Assembly: GCA_002280515.1 (NCBI GenBank)
Contig: NCEA01000019.1
Coordinates: 1-64,000, forward strand
From: Rhodobacterales bacterium 32-67-9
GTDB taxonomy: Bacteria; Pseudomonadota; Alphaproteobacteria; Rhodobacterales; Rhodobacteraceae
Length of the DNA stretch: 64,000 nt
Direction of reading: 5' to 3'
Shown here: positions 28,409-37,553 of the stretch, piece after piece
Position numbering within the stretch: position 1 is the first letter of the stretch
Layout: every line of letters starts with the position of its first letter
Program-made: the position numbers and the translations under genes
Notes under the pieces: model-generated
Told to the model about the DNA's origin: nothing
Databases searched by the model: none
Seen by the model: only the letters and a program-made list of their open reading frames with translations

Positions 28409-28868
28409 TCCCGCCCTCGACCTCGTCCTTGAACGCACCCTGAACGCGCCGAAGGAGTTGCTCTACCAATGCTGGACCGAGGAAAGGCACCTGCCGCATT
28501 TCTTCGTGCCCCGGCCGCATCGCGTCGTCCGCTGCCGGCTCGACGTCCGCGTCGGCGGCGCCTGCGAGACCACCTTCGAGGTCGATGGAACCGAGATGCA
28601 GAACAACGGCGTCTATCTGGAGGTGATCGAGAACGAAAAGCTCGTCTTCACAGATGGATACACCGAAGGCTGGAAGCCCGCGCCCGACCCTTTCATGACC
28701 GCCATCGTGCTTTTCGAGGATGCCGGCGAGGGCCGGACCAAATACACAGCCATCGCCCGCCACCGCTCCACCGACACGGCCGAGGCGCACAAGGCGATGG
28801 GCTTTTACGACGGCTGGGGCACGGTCGCGGGCCAGTTGGAGGAATATGCACGGGGGTTGATGACATGA
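28398..28868 (+). CDS. SRPBCC (AHSA1-like) domain protein 1
   Basis: 156-residue START/Bet v1-like protein of the AHSA1 group. It begins with LVLERTLNAPKELLYQCWTE and contains GGACETTFEVDG, followed by VYLEVIENEKLVFTD, the usual strands of the ligand-binding barrel. The ATG at 28398 is preferred; it lies inside the end of the arsR gene. Its stop overlaps the next start (ATGA). The ligand is unknown. In such operons the SRPBCC proteins are thought to bind a small hydrophobic ligand; no enzymatic role is proven here. Confidence 0.85.
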   Translation: MNLDPALDLVLERTLNAPKELLYQCWTEERHLPHFFVPRPHRVVRCRLDVRVGGACETTFEVDGTEMQNNGVYLEVIENEKLVFTDGYTEGWKPAPDPFMTAIVLFEDAGEGRTKYTAIARHRSTDTAEAHKAMGFYDGWGTVAGQLEEYARGLMT

Positions 28869-29332
28869 GCGGCACCGACACCGTCACGACCGACAACCGC
28901 ACGATGGTGATCGAGCGGGTCATCGCCGCCCCCCTCGCCGCCGTCTGGGCCGCGTGGACCGATCCGAAGGCGCTGCCACAATGGTGGGGGCCGGACGGCT
29001 TTTCCTGCCGCACCAGCCGGATCGACCTTCGCGACGGCGGTGAATGGGTGTTCGACATGATCGGGCCGGACGGCACGGTCTATCCCAACCATCACCACGG
29101 CATCCGCCACATGCCCATGACCGGCATCGACTACACGCTGCTCTGGGGCGAGAACGGGCCGAAACACGCCGATGCCTCCGCCCGGTTCGAGGATCTCGGC
29201 GGGCGCACCAAGGTCACGCTAAGCATGACCTTCGTGACGGCAGAGGAATGCGAGACGGCGAAGGGCTTCGGCGCGGTCGAGCTGGGGCTCCAGACGCTCG
29301 GCAAGCTTGCGGCCCATATCGGCGCGGCCTGA
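28865..29332 (+). CDS. SRPBCC (AHSA1-like) domain protein 2
   Basis: 155-residue second SRPBCC protein, coupled to the first by ATGA. It has the typical opening IERVIAAPLAAVWAAWTDP followed by PQWWGPDGFSCRT and DLRDGGEWVFDM. It is only moderately similar to its neighbour, so the pair probably has different ligands or forms a heteromer. A 12-bp inverted repeat follows before pepN. Confidence 0.85.
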   Translation: MSGTDTVTTDNRTMVIERVIAAPLAAVWAAWTDPKALPQWWGPDGFSCRTSRIDLRDGGEWVFDMIGPDGTVYPNHHHGIRHMPMTGIDYTLLWGENGPKHADASARFEDLGGRTKVTLSMTFVTAEECETAKGFGAVELGLQTLGKLAAHIGAA

Positions 29333-29342
29333 CATCCGACCG

Positions 29343-29384
29343 GTTGCGGCGCGGGGGCGGAGGGCCTAACGTCCGCGCCGCAAC
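29343..29384. repeat. 12-bp inverted repeat between the SRPBCC operon and pepN
   Basis: GTTGCGGCGCGG (29343-29354) and CCGCGCCGCAAC (29373-29384) are perfectly complementary with an 18-base loop. There is no T run, so a simple intrinsic terminator is unlikely. The right arm ends only a few bases before the pepN Shine-Dalgarno region (CCGGAG), so it may act as a terminator with other help, or as a structure in the pepN leader. Confidence 0.5.
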
Positions 29385-29399
29385 AATCCGGAGTGCCCG

Positions 29400-31973
29400 A
29401 TGAAGGACGCCGCCCCGCAGCCGACGCTGCTCGCCGACTATGTCCCCTACCCCTTCGTCATCGAAGGCGTCGACCTCACCTTCCGCCTCGCGCCGAAGGC
29501 GACGCGCGTCGCCGCCCGGATCGCCTTCGCGCCCAATCCGGCCCGCCCCGGCCGCCACGACCTCCGCCTCGACGGGGAAAAGCTGAAGCTCGTCTCGGCC
29601 AGGGTCGACGGCAAGCCGGTCCGCCCGGTCGTGGACGACGCCGGCCTGACCCTGTCGTCCGATCAGATCCCCGACCGCGCCTTCCTGTGGGAGGCCGAGG
29701 TGGAAATCGACCCCGAGGGCAATACCGCGCTCGAAGGGCTTTACATGTCGGGCGGCATCTACTGCACCCAGTGCGAGGCCGAGGGCTTTCGCAAGATCAC
29801 CTATTACCCCGACCGGCCCGACGTGATGGCCCGCTTCCGGGTGCGGATCGAATCCGACATGCCGGTCATGCTGTCGAACGGCAACCCGACCGGCGCCGGC
29901 AAGGGCTGGGCCGAATGGACCGACCCCTGGCCGAAGCCCGCCTATCTCTTCGCCCTCGTCGCGGGCGACCTGAAGCCGGTCACGGACAGCTTTACCACGA
30001 TGTCGGGCCGCAGGGTCGACCTCGGCATCTGGGTCCGCGACGGCGATCAGGACCGCTGCGCTTACGCGATGGGCAGCCTGATCCGCTCGATGAGGTGGGA
30101 CGAGGAGGTTTACGGCCGCGAATACGACCTCGACGTCTTCAACATCGTCGCGGTCGATGATTTCAACATGGGCGCGATGGAGAACAAGGGGCTGAACATC
30201 TTCAACTCCAAGCTCGTCCTCGCCTCGCCCGAGACCGCGACCGACCTCGATTTCGAGCGGATCGAAGGCGTCATCGCGCATGAATATTTCCACAACTGGA
30301 CCGGCAACCGCATTACCTGCCGAGACTGGTTCCAGCTTTGCCTGAAGGAAGGGCTGACGGTCTTCCGCGACCAGCAGTTCACCTCCGACATGCGCTCTGC
30401 CCCGGTGAAGCGCATCGACGACGTGCTGACGCTGCGCGCCCGGCAGTTCCGCGAGGATATGGGGCCATTGGCGCACCCGGTGCGGCCCGACCGCTATGTC
30501 GAGATCAACAACTTCTACACCGCGACCGTCTACGAAAAGGGCGCCGAGGTGATCGGCATGCTGAAGCGGCTGGTCGGAGACGACGGCTACAAGGCGGCGC
30601 TCGACCTCTATTTCGACCGCCACGACGGCGAGGCGGCGACGATCGAGGACTGGCTCAAGGTCTTCGAGGATGCGGCGGGCCGCGATCTCAAGCAGTTCAA
30701 ACGCTGGTACACCGATGCCGGCACGCCGCGCCTCACGGTGTCGGAGGCATGGTCGGATGGCACCTACACCCTCACCTTCATCCAGAAGACCGCAGCCACC
30801 CCGGGGCAGGACAAAAAGCCGCCGCGCGTCATTCCGATCGCGGTCGGACTGCTCAACCCGAACGGGGACGAGGTTGTGCCGACGACGGTGCTGGAGATGA
30901 CCGAGGCGACGCAGAGCTTCCGCTTCGAAAACCTCGCCTCGCGTCCCGTCGCGTCGATCCTGCGTGGTTTTTCGGCGCCGGTGGTGCTTGATCGCAAGGT
31001 CGATGCGAAGGAACGCGCCTTCCTCCTCGCGCACGACACCGACCCCTTCAACAAGTGGGAAGCCGGCCGTGCGCTCGCCAAGGACGTCCTGACCGGCATG
31101 ATTGCCGAGGATCGCGCGCCGTCGCAAAGCTTCATCGAGGCGCTCGGCGCGGTCCTTTCCGACGAGAGCCTCGATCCCGCCTTCCGGGCGCTATGCCTGC
31201 GCCTGCCGTCCGAGGACGACATGGCCCAGACGCTCCACGATGCCGGCCGGGTTCCCGATCCGGCGGCGATCCATGCCGGGCGCAAGGCGCTCGGCCTCGC
31301 CATCGCCCGGCACCTGCAAAAGCAGCTGACCGCGACCTGTGACGCGATGGCGACGGAGGGCGAATTCTCCCCCGACGCCACCTCGGCCGGCAAGCGGGCC
31401 TTGCGGCTCGGCTGTCTCGGGCTTCTCAACCAGATCGACAACGGCACCCGCGCCGCCTCGCTCTTCGCCGCCGCTTCCAACATGACCGAAAGCCACGGCG
31501 CGCTCTCCTGCCTGATCGAGGGCGGTCGCGGCACCCGCGAGATCGGCGCCTTCTACGAACGCTGGAAAGGGAACCGGCTGGTAATCGACAAGTGGTTCAT
31601 GGTACAGGTCGCCTTCGCCTTGCCGGACGAGGCCGCCGCGACTGCGGAACGTCTGTCGCAGCATCCCGATTTCGACTGGCAGAACCCTAACCGCTTCCGC
31701 GCGCTTCTGGGCGCACTCGCGGCCAACCATGCGGGTTTCCACCACGTCTCCGGTGCCGCCTACCGCTTCTACGCCGACTGGCTCTTGAAGCTCGACCCGG
31801 TCAACCCGCAGACCACCGCCCGCATGTCGACCGCGTTCGAGACCTGGGCGCGCTACGATGCCGACCGCAAGGCGCTGATCGGGGCCGAGCTTGACCGTAT
31901 CCTCGCCGCCCCCGGTCTCAGCCGCGACGTGACCGAGATGGTGGGCCGCATCCGCGGGGCCGCCGATGCGTAA
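29400..31973 (+). CDS. pepN: Aminopeptidase N, M1 family
   Basis: 857-residue cytoplasmic zinc aminopeptidase. The exopeptidase motif GAMEN is at residues 258-262. The zinc site is H294-E295-x-x-H298 in IAHEYFHNW with E317 in LKEGLTVF as third ligand. Length fits the alanyl aminopeptidase (PepN) group of Gram-negative bacteria. Its stop overlaps the start of the SDR gene by 8 bases. Confidence 0.95.
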   Translation: MKDAAPQPTLLADYVPYPFVIEGVDLTFRLAPKATRVAARIAFAPNPARPGRHDLRLDGEKLKLVSARVDGKPVRPVVDDAGLTLSSDQIPDRAFLWEAEVEIDPEGNTALEGLYMSGGIYCTQCEAEGFRKITYYPDRPDVMARFRVRIESDMPVMLSNGNPTGAGKGWAEWTDPWPKPAYLFALVAGDLKPVTDSFTTMSGRRVDLGIWVRDGDQDRCAYAMGSLIRSMRWDEEVYGREYDLDVFNIVAVDDFNMGAMENKGLNIFNSKLVLASPETATDLDFERIEGVIAHEYFHNWTGNRITCRDWFQLCLKEGLTVFRDQQFTSDMRSAPVKRIDDVLTLRARQFREDMGPLAHPVRPDRYVEINNFYTATVYEKGAEVIGMLKRLVGDDGYKAALDLYFDRHDGEAATIEDWLKVFEDAAGRDLKQFKRWYTDAGTPRLTVSEAWSDGTYTLTFIQKTAATPGQDKKPPRVIPIAVGLLNPNGDEVVPTTVLEMTEATQSFRFENLASRPVASILRGFSAPVVLDRKVDAKERAFLLAHDTDPFNKWEAGRALAKDVLTGMIAEDRAPSQSFIEALGAVLSDESLDPAFRALCLRLPSEDDMAQTLHDAGRVPDPAAIHAGRKALGLAIARHLQKQLTATCDAMATEGEFSPDATSAGKRALRLGCLGLLNQIDNGTRAASLFAAASNMTESHGALSCLIEGGRGTREIGAFYERWKGNRLVIDKWFMVQVAFALPDEAAATAERLSQHPDFDWQNPNRFRALLGALAANHAGFHHVSGAAYRFYADWLLKLDPVNPQTTARMSTAFETWARYDADRKALIGAELDRILAAPGLSRDVTEMVGRIRGAADA

Positions 31974-32712
31974 GACCGCGCTCATCACCGGGGCCTCGGA
32001 CGGGATCGGCCAGGAGACCGCGCGGCAGATGGCGCGGGCCGGGTGGGACATCGCGGTCCACTACAACAGCAACCGCGCAGGTGCCGAGCTGACCGCGCAG
32101 GCGGTGGCGGAGGCCGGGGGACGCGCCGCGATCCTGCAGGCCGACCTCTCCGATCCGGCGAATGCCGGCCGGCTGATGGAGGGTTTCGACGCGGCTTTCC
32201 CCAGGCTCGACGCGCTGATCAACAACGCTGGCATCGTCGATACCGCGCAACGGGTGGAGGAGATGACGCCCGAGCGTCTGACCCGGATGTTCGCGGTCAA
32301 CCTCACCGCGCCCTTCCTGCTCGCGGGTCATGCCGCGCGGCGGATGTCGACCCGGCATGGCGGCGACGGCGGGGTGATCGTCAACGTCTCCTCGGTCGCC
32401 GCCCGGCTCGGCGCCGCCGGGCAGTATGTCGACTACGCCTCGTCCAAGGCAGGACTGGATGCGCTGACCAAGGGACTCGCGGACGAGGTCGCGGGCGACG
32501 GCATTCGCGTCGTCTCGATCCGTCCGGGCGTCATAGAGACCGGCATTCACGGCAAGGGCGGCCAACCCGACCGCGCCAACCGGCTTGCCGACCGTATCCC
32601 GATGGGCCGGCCCGGCACCGCGCACGAGGTGGCGAAGGCGATTCTCTGGCTTGCCTCCGAAGATGCGTCCTACGTGACCGGCACGGTCCTCGACGTATCG
32701 GGCGGGCGGTAG
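31966..32712 (+). CDS. SDR family oxidoreductase (3-ketoacyl-ACP reductase-like)
   Basis: 248-residue classical short-chain dehydrogenase. The cofactor motif TGASDGIG is at residues 8-15, NNAG at 86-89, and the catalytic set is S142, Y157, K161. The second strand ends in HYNSNRAGAE, which suggests NADP preference because of N/R after the strand. It is translated with pepN through an ATGCGTAA overlap. The substrate is unknown. Confidence 0.88.
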   Translation: MRKTALITGASDGIGQETARQMARAGWDIAVHYNSNRAGAELTAQAVAEAGGRAAILQADLSDPANAGRLMEGFDAAFPRLDALINNAGIVDTAQRVEEMTPERLTRMFAVNLTAPFLLAGHAARRMSTRHGGDGGVIVNVSSVAARLGAAGQYVDYASSKAGLDALTKGLADEVAGDGIRVVSIRPGVIETGIHGKGGQPDRANRLADRIPMGRPGTAHEVAKAILWLASEDASYVTGTVLDVSGGR

Positions 32713-32933
32713 GCCGGACCCGGCCGAACCGAATCGCACCCTCTGCCGGGCGGCTGGGCCGCACACGGCGGAAAATCCGCCCGTCGCGACCGAAGGGTGG
32801 ACCAATCGCGCCAGTGCGGCGGTATCGTTTCGGCCCACCCCCAAAGTCCCCGCCCCATTGCCTTCCGCGCTTCCGCTTGCGCTTTGGCCGGTCTATTCTG
32901 AACTTGGGTAAATCTGGGGGGGGGCGTTGAACC

Positions 32934-33347
32934 ATGCAAATGGAGACGTTCGGCTATCTGCGTCAGGCGCGTCGGCCTGGCATGTATCTTGCGTTGGGCA
33001 TTGCGATGGTCGCGGTCTATCTGAGTGTCACGCTCAAGCTCAACGTGCTGGTTCCGGTGCTTGCGGTTCTCTATCTCACGCTGGTGCTCGCGCGGCTGAT
33101 CCGCAATCCCGGCAAGGGCTTCCGGCTCGGTCCAAACCGCATCGACTGGTACACCCGCAAGGGCCGGCGGAGCGCCGCGCTCGACGAGTTGCTGAGCGTC
33201 GCCATCGGCCGCGGCGCCACCGGCGAGACGGTCTGCGTGCTGCGGCTCGCCGACGGCCGCGCGGTGCCGCTCTCCGGGGTGGAGAACCTCGACCAGGGCG
33301 CGCTGATGCGCGAATTCGGCAGGCGCGGCATCCGGATCATGGCGTAA
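32934..33347 (+). CDS. Small membrane protein, function unknown
   Basis: 137-residue protein with two adjacent hydrophobic helices at about residues 17-35 and 36-54, followed by a soluble beta-rich C-terminal part containing FRLGPNRIDWYTRKGRR and VCVLRLADGRAVPLSG. The layout resembles small proteins with a membrane hairpin and a PH-like domain, but I do not recognise a named family. It stands alone after a 221-base gap, with convergent neighbours. Confidence 0.75.
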   Translation: MQMETFGYLRQARRPGMYLALGIAMVAVYLSVTLKLNVLVPVLAVLYLTLVLARLIRNPGKGFRLGPNRIDWYTRKGRRSAALDELLSVAIGRGATGETVCVLRLADGRAVPLSGVENLDQGALMREFGRRGIRIMA

Positions 33348-33399
33348 GGCGGGGTGAAACCCGCCTGGCGGACACCGGAAAAATGCAGAGGATCGGGTA

Positions 33400-34008
33400 T
33401 CAGCCCTGGCAATAGTCCTGCGCGCGGGTCCATTCCGCCATGTCCTGGCGCTTGGCCTCGACCCGCATCGGCGCCCAGTCGCGGGCGATGCCACGCCAGC
33501 CGCCGGTTCCGTCCGACACGATCGCCCCGTCGCGCCCGACCTGCGCCGCCGCGATCTTGACCGCGCAGGCGAGGTTCGCCTCGCCGTCGGTCAGCCCGGC
33601 GCCCTCGGGCAGGTCGCAGCCATAGGCCTTCGCGGTCTTCGGCGCGATCTGCATCAGCCCGATCCAGCGCCCGCCGCCGCCCTTCGCCTCGGGGTTCCAG
33701 GTGCTTTCATGCTTGGCCAGTGCCGAGAAAAGCCCGGCCCAGAACGCCCGCCGGTCCGGCGCGGAGGCCGCGGCGTAGTTCGGGCAGAACCCCTCTACAT
33801 CGGCCGGCACCGTGGAGGCGAGCACCGCGCCTTCGCCGCGCAGCGCGGCGAGCGTCGCGGCGGTCCATGCATCGGCTTCGGGCCGGCTGTCCCACCGCAT
33901 CGCCGGAAGGAAATCCGCGCGCCCCATTTCGGGTTCGGCCGTCTTCACGCAGGCGGCCGGCAGGAGCATCACGATCAGGGCGACGGGACGGGAGAGGCGG
34001 AGAAGCAT
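33400..34008 (-). CDS. Lytic transglycosylase-like (SLT domain) lipoprotein
   Basis: 202-residue predicted lipoprotein. A short signal peptide ends in LPAAC with the lipidated C20. The SLT/lysozyme-like fold follows: catalytic E101 in LAKHESTWNP, then GRWIGLMQIAPKTAKAYGC, the conserved GLMQI motif of soluble lytic transglycosylases. It likely cleaves peptidoglycan in the periplasm. The frame extends upstream to 34173, but the ATG at 34008 gives the lipoprotein signal and is preferred. Confidence 0.83.
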   Translation of the reverse strand: MLLRLSRPVALIVMLLPAACVKTAEPEMGRADFLPAMRWDSRPEADAWTAATLAALRGEGAVLASTVPADVEGFCPNYAAASAPDRRAFWAGLFSALAKHESTWNPEAKGGGGRWIGLMQIAPKTAKAYGCDLPEGAGLTDGEANLACAVKIAAAQVGRDGAIVSDGTGGWRGIARDWAPMRVEAKRQDMAEWTRAQDYCQG

Positions 34009-34258
34009 CGGAACCGGCTGCCGGGCAACGCCGGGCTTGTGTGCCGGCCGCAGGCAAATTCGGCGAATTCCTTGCGCGCCGCAACCTTGGCACTCACCTG
34101 TCGGCGGAAGCTCGCCGGTGCGGCTCGCCGCATCGTGACCGCGCCCTGCGCCGGGCTGGTCCGAACCCGGCATCCCGTCCCGGCCGGCGACGCGGACACT
34201 TGCCGGTCCCGGCCGGCTCGCTTAGAAAGCGGGCCGGACAGCCGGAAGGACGCTCCCC

Positions 34259-35770
34259 ATGCTCGACCTGACCTATGAGACCCCGAAACCCAAGGTGATT
34301 TCCGGCGCCAAGGCCGACTGGGAACTCGTCATCGGGCTTGAGGTCCATGCCCAGGTCGCCTCGAAGGCCAAGCTTTTCTCCGGCGCCTCGACCGAATTCG
34401 GGATGGAGCCGAACTCCAACGTCGCCTTCGTCGATGCCGCGATGCCGGGGATGCTGCCGGTGATCAACGAATTCTGCGTGGCGCAGGCGGTGCGCACCGG
34501 CCTCGGCCTCAAGGCCGCGATCAACCTGCGGTCCGCCTTCGACCGCAAGAACTACTTCTATCCGGACCTGCCGCAGGGCTACCAGATCTCTCAGCTCTAC
34601 CACCCGATCGTCGGCGAGGGCGAGGTGCTGGTCGAGATGGGGCCCGGCATCGCCCGCCGGGTCCGGATCGAGCGCATCCATCTTGAGCAGGACGCGGGCA
34701 AGTCGATCCATGACCTTGACCCGACGATGTCCTTCGTCGATCTCAACCGCACCGGCGTGGCGCTGATGGAAATCGTCTCGCGCCCTGACATTCGCGGGCC
34801 GGAGGAGGCAGCGGCCTATGTCGGCAAGCTGCGCCAGATCCTGCGCTACCTCGGCACCTGCGACGGCAACATGCAGAACGGCAACCTTCGGGCCGACGTC
34901 AACGTCTCGGTCTGCCGGCCTGGGGATTACGAGAAGTATCAGGAAACGCAGGATTTCTCGCATCTCGGCACGCGCTGCGAGATCAAGAACATGAATTCCA
35001 TGCGCTTCATCCAGCAAGCCATCGAATATGAGGCCCGCCGCCAGATCGCCATCGTCGAGGATGGCGGCAAGGTGGTGCAGGAAACCCGGCTCTACGATCC
35101 CGACAAGGGCGAGACGCGCTCCATGCGCTCGAAGGAAGAGGCGCATGACTACCGCTATTTCCCCTGCCCCGACCTGCTGCCGCTGGAGATCGAACAGACA
35201 TGGGTGGATGACATCGCCGCCTCGATGCCGGAACTTCCCGACGCCAAGAAGGCGCGGTTCGTGACCGATTACGGCATGACCGACTACGACGCCAACGTCC
35301 TGACCGCCGAGGTCGAGAACGCCGCCTTCTTCGAAGCGGTGGCCAAGGGCCGCGACGGCAAGCAGGCGGCGAACTGGGTGATCAACGAACTCTTTGGTCG
35401 GCTCAATAAAGAAGGCCATGCCATCGCCGACAGCCCGGTCTCGGCCGGCCAGCTCGGCGGCGTCCTCGACCTCATCTCCAAGGGCGAGATTTCCGGCAAA
35501 ATGGCCAAGGACCTCTTCGAGATCCTCTGGACCGAAGGCGGCGACCCGGCCGAGGTCGCGGCGAAGCACGGGATGAAGCAGGTCACCGATACCGGCGCGA
35601 TCGAGGCCGCCGTCGACGCGGTCATCGCCGCCAATCCCGATCAGGTCGAAAAGGCGCGGGCCAACCCGAAGCTCGCCGGCTGGTTCGTCGGCCAGGTGCT
35701 GAAGGCCACGGGCGGAAAGGCCAACCCGGCCACCGTGAACCAGCTTGTCGCGCAGAAACTCGGCCTCTGA
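34259..35770 (+). CDS. gatB: Aspartyl/glutamyl-tRNA amidotransferase subunit B
   Basis: 503-residue GatB, which phosphorylates and amidates Glu-tRNA(Gln) or Asp-tRNA(Asn) with GatA and GatC. Visible marks are [12 protein letters not shown], the [19 protein letters not shown] segment, [15 protein letters not shown], and the C-terminal tail domain with [11 protein letters not shown]. The length is normal. gatA and gatC are not in the window, which is common in alphaproteobacteria. GGAAGGA precedes the start. Confidence 0.95.
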   Translation: MLDLTYETPKPKVISGAKADWELVIGLEVHAQVASKAKLFSGASTEFGMEPNSNVAFVDAAMPGMLPVINEFCVAQAVRTGLGLKAAINLRSAFDRKNYFYPDLPQGYQISQLYHPIVGEGEVLVEMGPGIARRVRIERIHLEQDAGKSIHDLDPTMSFVDLNRTGVALMEIVSRPDIRGPEEAAAYVGKLRQILRYLGTCDGNMQNGNLRADVNVSVCRPGDYEKYQETQDFSHLGTRCEIKNMNSMRFIQQAIEYEARRQIAIVEDGGKVVQETRLYDPDKGETRSMRSKEEAHDYRYFPCPDLLPLEIEQTWVDDIAASMPELPDAKKARFVTDYGMTDYDANVLTAEVENAAFFEAVAKGRDGKQAANWVINELFGRLNKEGHAIADSPVSAGQLGGVLDLISKGEISGKMAKDLFEILWTEGGDPAEVAAKHGMKQVTDTGAIEAAVDAVIAANPDQVEKARANPKLAGWFVGQVLKATGGKANPATVNQLVAQKLGL

Positions 35771-35936
35771 ACCCGGACTCTGAGGGGCAGACCGGCGCCC
35801 GGGGGCTTCCGCGTCGTGCCGGGTCATTCCCGGCGAACACCGGCTGCACAGGGCGGCCGGATTTTCGCCCGGCTTGCCCAATCGTCCCTCATCGGCTATG
35901 GGGCGCGGGTCCCCAATCCCGGCAAAGAAGGCGATC

Positions 35937-36350
35937 ATGCAACTTTACGAGTACAAGGTCGTCCCCGCGCCCAATCGCGGCGAAAAGGCCCGCGGGCTGA
36001 AAACGCCCGCCGACCGCTTCGCCAATGCGCTCGCCTCGCTGATGAACGAGCTGGCGCGCGAAGGCTGGGAGTATCTGCGCGCCGACACCCTGCCGTCCGA
36101 GGAACGCACCGGATTCACCAAGCGGACGACCGTCTACCACGCCGTCCTCGTCTTCCGCCGGGCGCTGACCGAGACGGCCGGCGACGACGCGCCGCGCAAG
36201 CTTCTCACGGCCGAGACTCCGGCCGGCAAGGCCCCGCCGGTCCGTCTGGAGAGCGAGCACGCGGCACCGAAGCTCGGCGCGCCCGAGCCGGACAAGACGC
36301 CGTCCGGTCCGGTCCGGGCGCCGTCCGAGGCGGCAACCTCGGACAGCTGA
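35937..36350 (+). CDS. DUF4177 domain protein
   Basis: 137-residue protein. Residues 1-75 fit DUF4177: MQLYEYKVVPAPNRGEK, then LASLMNELAREGWEYLRADT and an FRR end. Residues 76-137 are a low-complexity Pro/Ala/Glu-rich tail. The frame is open from 35874, but the ATG at 35937 starts the conserved domain and has AAGAAGG upstream. Function unknown. Confidence 0.8.
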   Translation: MQLYEYKVVPAPNRGEKARGLKTPADRFANALASLMNELAREGWEYLRADTLPSEERTGFTKRTTVYHAVLVFRRALTETAGDDAPRKLLTAETPAGKAPPVRLESEHAAPKLGAPEPDKTPSGPVRAPSEAATSDS

Positions 36351-36361
36351 TCCGGACCGCT

Positions 36362-36619
36362 TCAGCCGTCGAGGTCGAGCGCCAGCGCATGGATGCGCCC
36401 GACAAGGTCGGGGCCGATGGCCGCGTGCACCGCCCGGTGCCGCGCGATCCGTCCCATCCCGGCGAGGGACGGAGCGCGCAGGACGACGCGGAAATGGCTC
36501 TCTCCGCCGTCGCGGTAGCCGGCATGTCCACGATGCGCCTCGCTTTCGTCGATGACCTTAAGCAGGACCGGGGCGAATGCCGCCGTCAGCCGTGCCTCTA
36601 TTTCCGCCGCTATCGTCAT
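36362..36619 (-). CDS. bolA: BolA family protein
   Basis: 85-residue BolA-like protein with the single KH-like fold; family motifs are DESEAHRGHAG and SHFRVVLRAPSLAGMGRIARHRAV. BolA proteins work with monothiol glutaredoxins in iron-sulfur trafficking; no glutaredoxin gene is in the window. It is divergent from the J-domain gene with 86 bases between the start codons. Confidence 0.9.
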   Translation of the reverse strand: MTIAAEIEARLTAAFAPVLLKVIDESEAHRGHAGYRDGGESHFRVVLRAPSLAGMGRIARHRAVHAAIGPDLVGRIHALALDLDG

Positions 36620-36705
36620 TTTTTCACCAGAGCCCCTTCAAAGCGCCTCAAAATACCCTAAACTCTGGCCCCCGACTCGAAAACGGCAAAGTCCGAGGCC
36701 AGAGC

Positions 36706-37332
36706 ATGACAAGATCCGATCCATTCGGTTTCGACATTTCCGCAGCGTCCGACAAGAAGAAGCGCACGAAAGGCCGGCGCGGCATGTCCGGCGCCTTCGA
36801 GACCTCCACGCGGCCCTGCGATCACGCCGGCTGCGACGAGGCGGGCCAGTACCGCGCGCCGAAATCGCCGGACCAGCTCGAGGAGTATTTCTGGTTCTGC
36901 CGCGACCATATCCGCGAGTACAATCTGAAGTGGAACTTTTTCCAGGGCCAGACCGACGAGGAGTTCCAGAAGTTCCTCGACAAGGACCGGGTCTGGGGCC
37001 GGCAGACCAAGCCCTTCGGTAAGAACGCGCAGGAGGACCGCGCCTGGGCACGTCTTGGCATCGAGGATCCGATGGAGATTCTCGGCGCCAACGCGACGCA
37101 GAACCCCGGCCGTTCGGCCGGCCGCAAGCTGCCGCCGACCGAACGCAAGGCACTCGACATCCTCGAGGCGCGCGACAGCTGGACCAAGATCGAGATCCGC
37201 AAGCAGTACAAGAGCCTGGTGAAGGACCTGCATCCCGACATGAACGGCGGCGACCGGTCGGACGAGGAGCGGTTGCAGGAGGTGGTCTGGGCCTGGGACC
37301 AGATCAAGGACAGCCGCAACTTCCGCGACTGA
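36706..37332 (+). CDS. J-domain protein with N-terminal Cys/His motif
   Basis: 208-residue protein with its J domain at the C terminus (about residues 150-205), including the HPD tripeptide at 176-178 that stimulates DnaK. The N-terminal half holds C38, C43, C65 and H68 (CDHAGC ... FCRDH), a possible zinc site, in a region ending EYNLKWNFFQ. The frame is open upstream to 36577, but ATG 36706 gives the usual start. This architecture is known to me in Rhodobacteraceae; the client is unknown. It is divergent from bolA. Confidence 0.88.
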   Translation: MTRSDPFGFDISAASDKKKRTKGRRGMSGAFETSTRPCDHAGCDEAGQYRAPKSPDQLEEYFWFCRDHIREYNLKWNFFQGQTDEEFQKFLDKDRVWGRQTKPFGKNAQEDRAWARLGIEDPMEILGANATQNPGRSAGRKLPPTERKALDILEARDSWTKIEIRKQYKSLVKDLHPDMNGGDRSDEERLQEVVWAWDQIKDSRNFRD

Positions 37333-37345
37333 GCCGGGGCGGAGG

Positions 37346-37430
37346 CCGGGGGCGCTGCCCGGCGCCGGCTGGTTCTTGAACCAGTGGCGAACCGGCCGTC
37401 GCCCCCGGGATATTTCCGGCAAGATGAAGA
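37346..37430. repeat. Cruciform-type intergenic element copy 2
   Basis: Outer arms CCGGGGGCG (37346-37354) and CGCCCCCGG (37400-37408) enclose a perfect inner hairpin CTGGTTC-TT-GAACCAG (37369-37384). The tail GGATATTTCCGGCAAGATGA follows from 37407. The tail is related to the one at 11892. The element lies just after the J-domain gene stop, so it may help transcription end. Confidence 0.55.
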
Positions 37431-37553
37431 TGCGGAGAGCGCGGGGGCCTTCGGGAGACCGCCCGGCGCGCCGACTTGTCCGGCCGGGAGACGCGGTATC
37501 CCGGTTGCGCGGAACGCCCCCGGAACGCCGAGGTTCGGGGAACCCGGGCCGGG

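Noticed and set aside
34094-35938. 614-codon open frame on the minus strand
   Set aside because: Antisense to gatB and without any motif.
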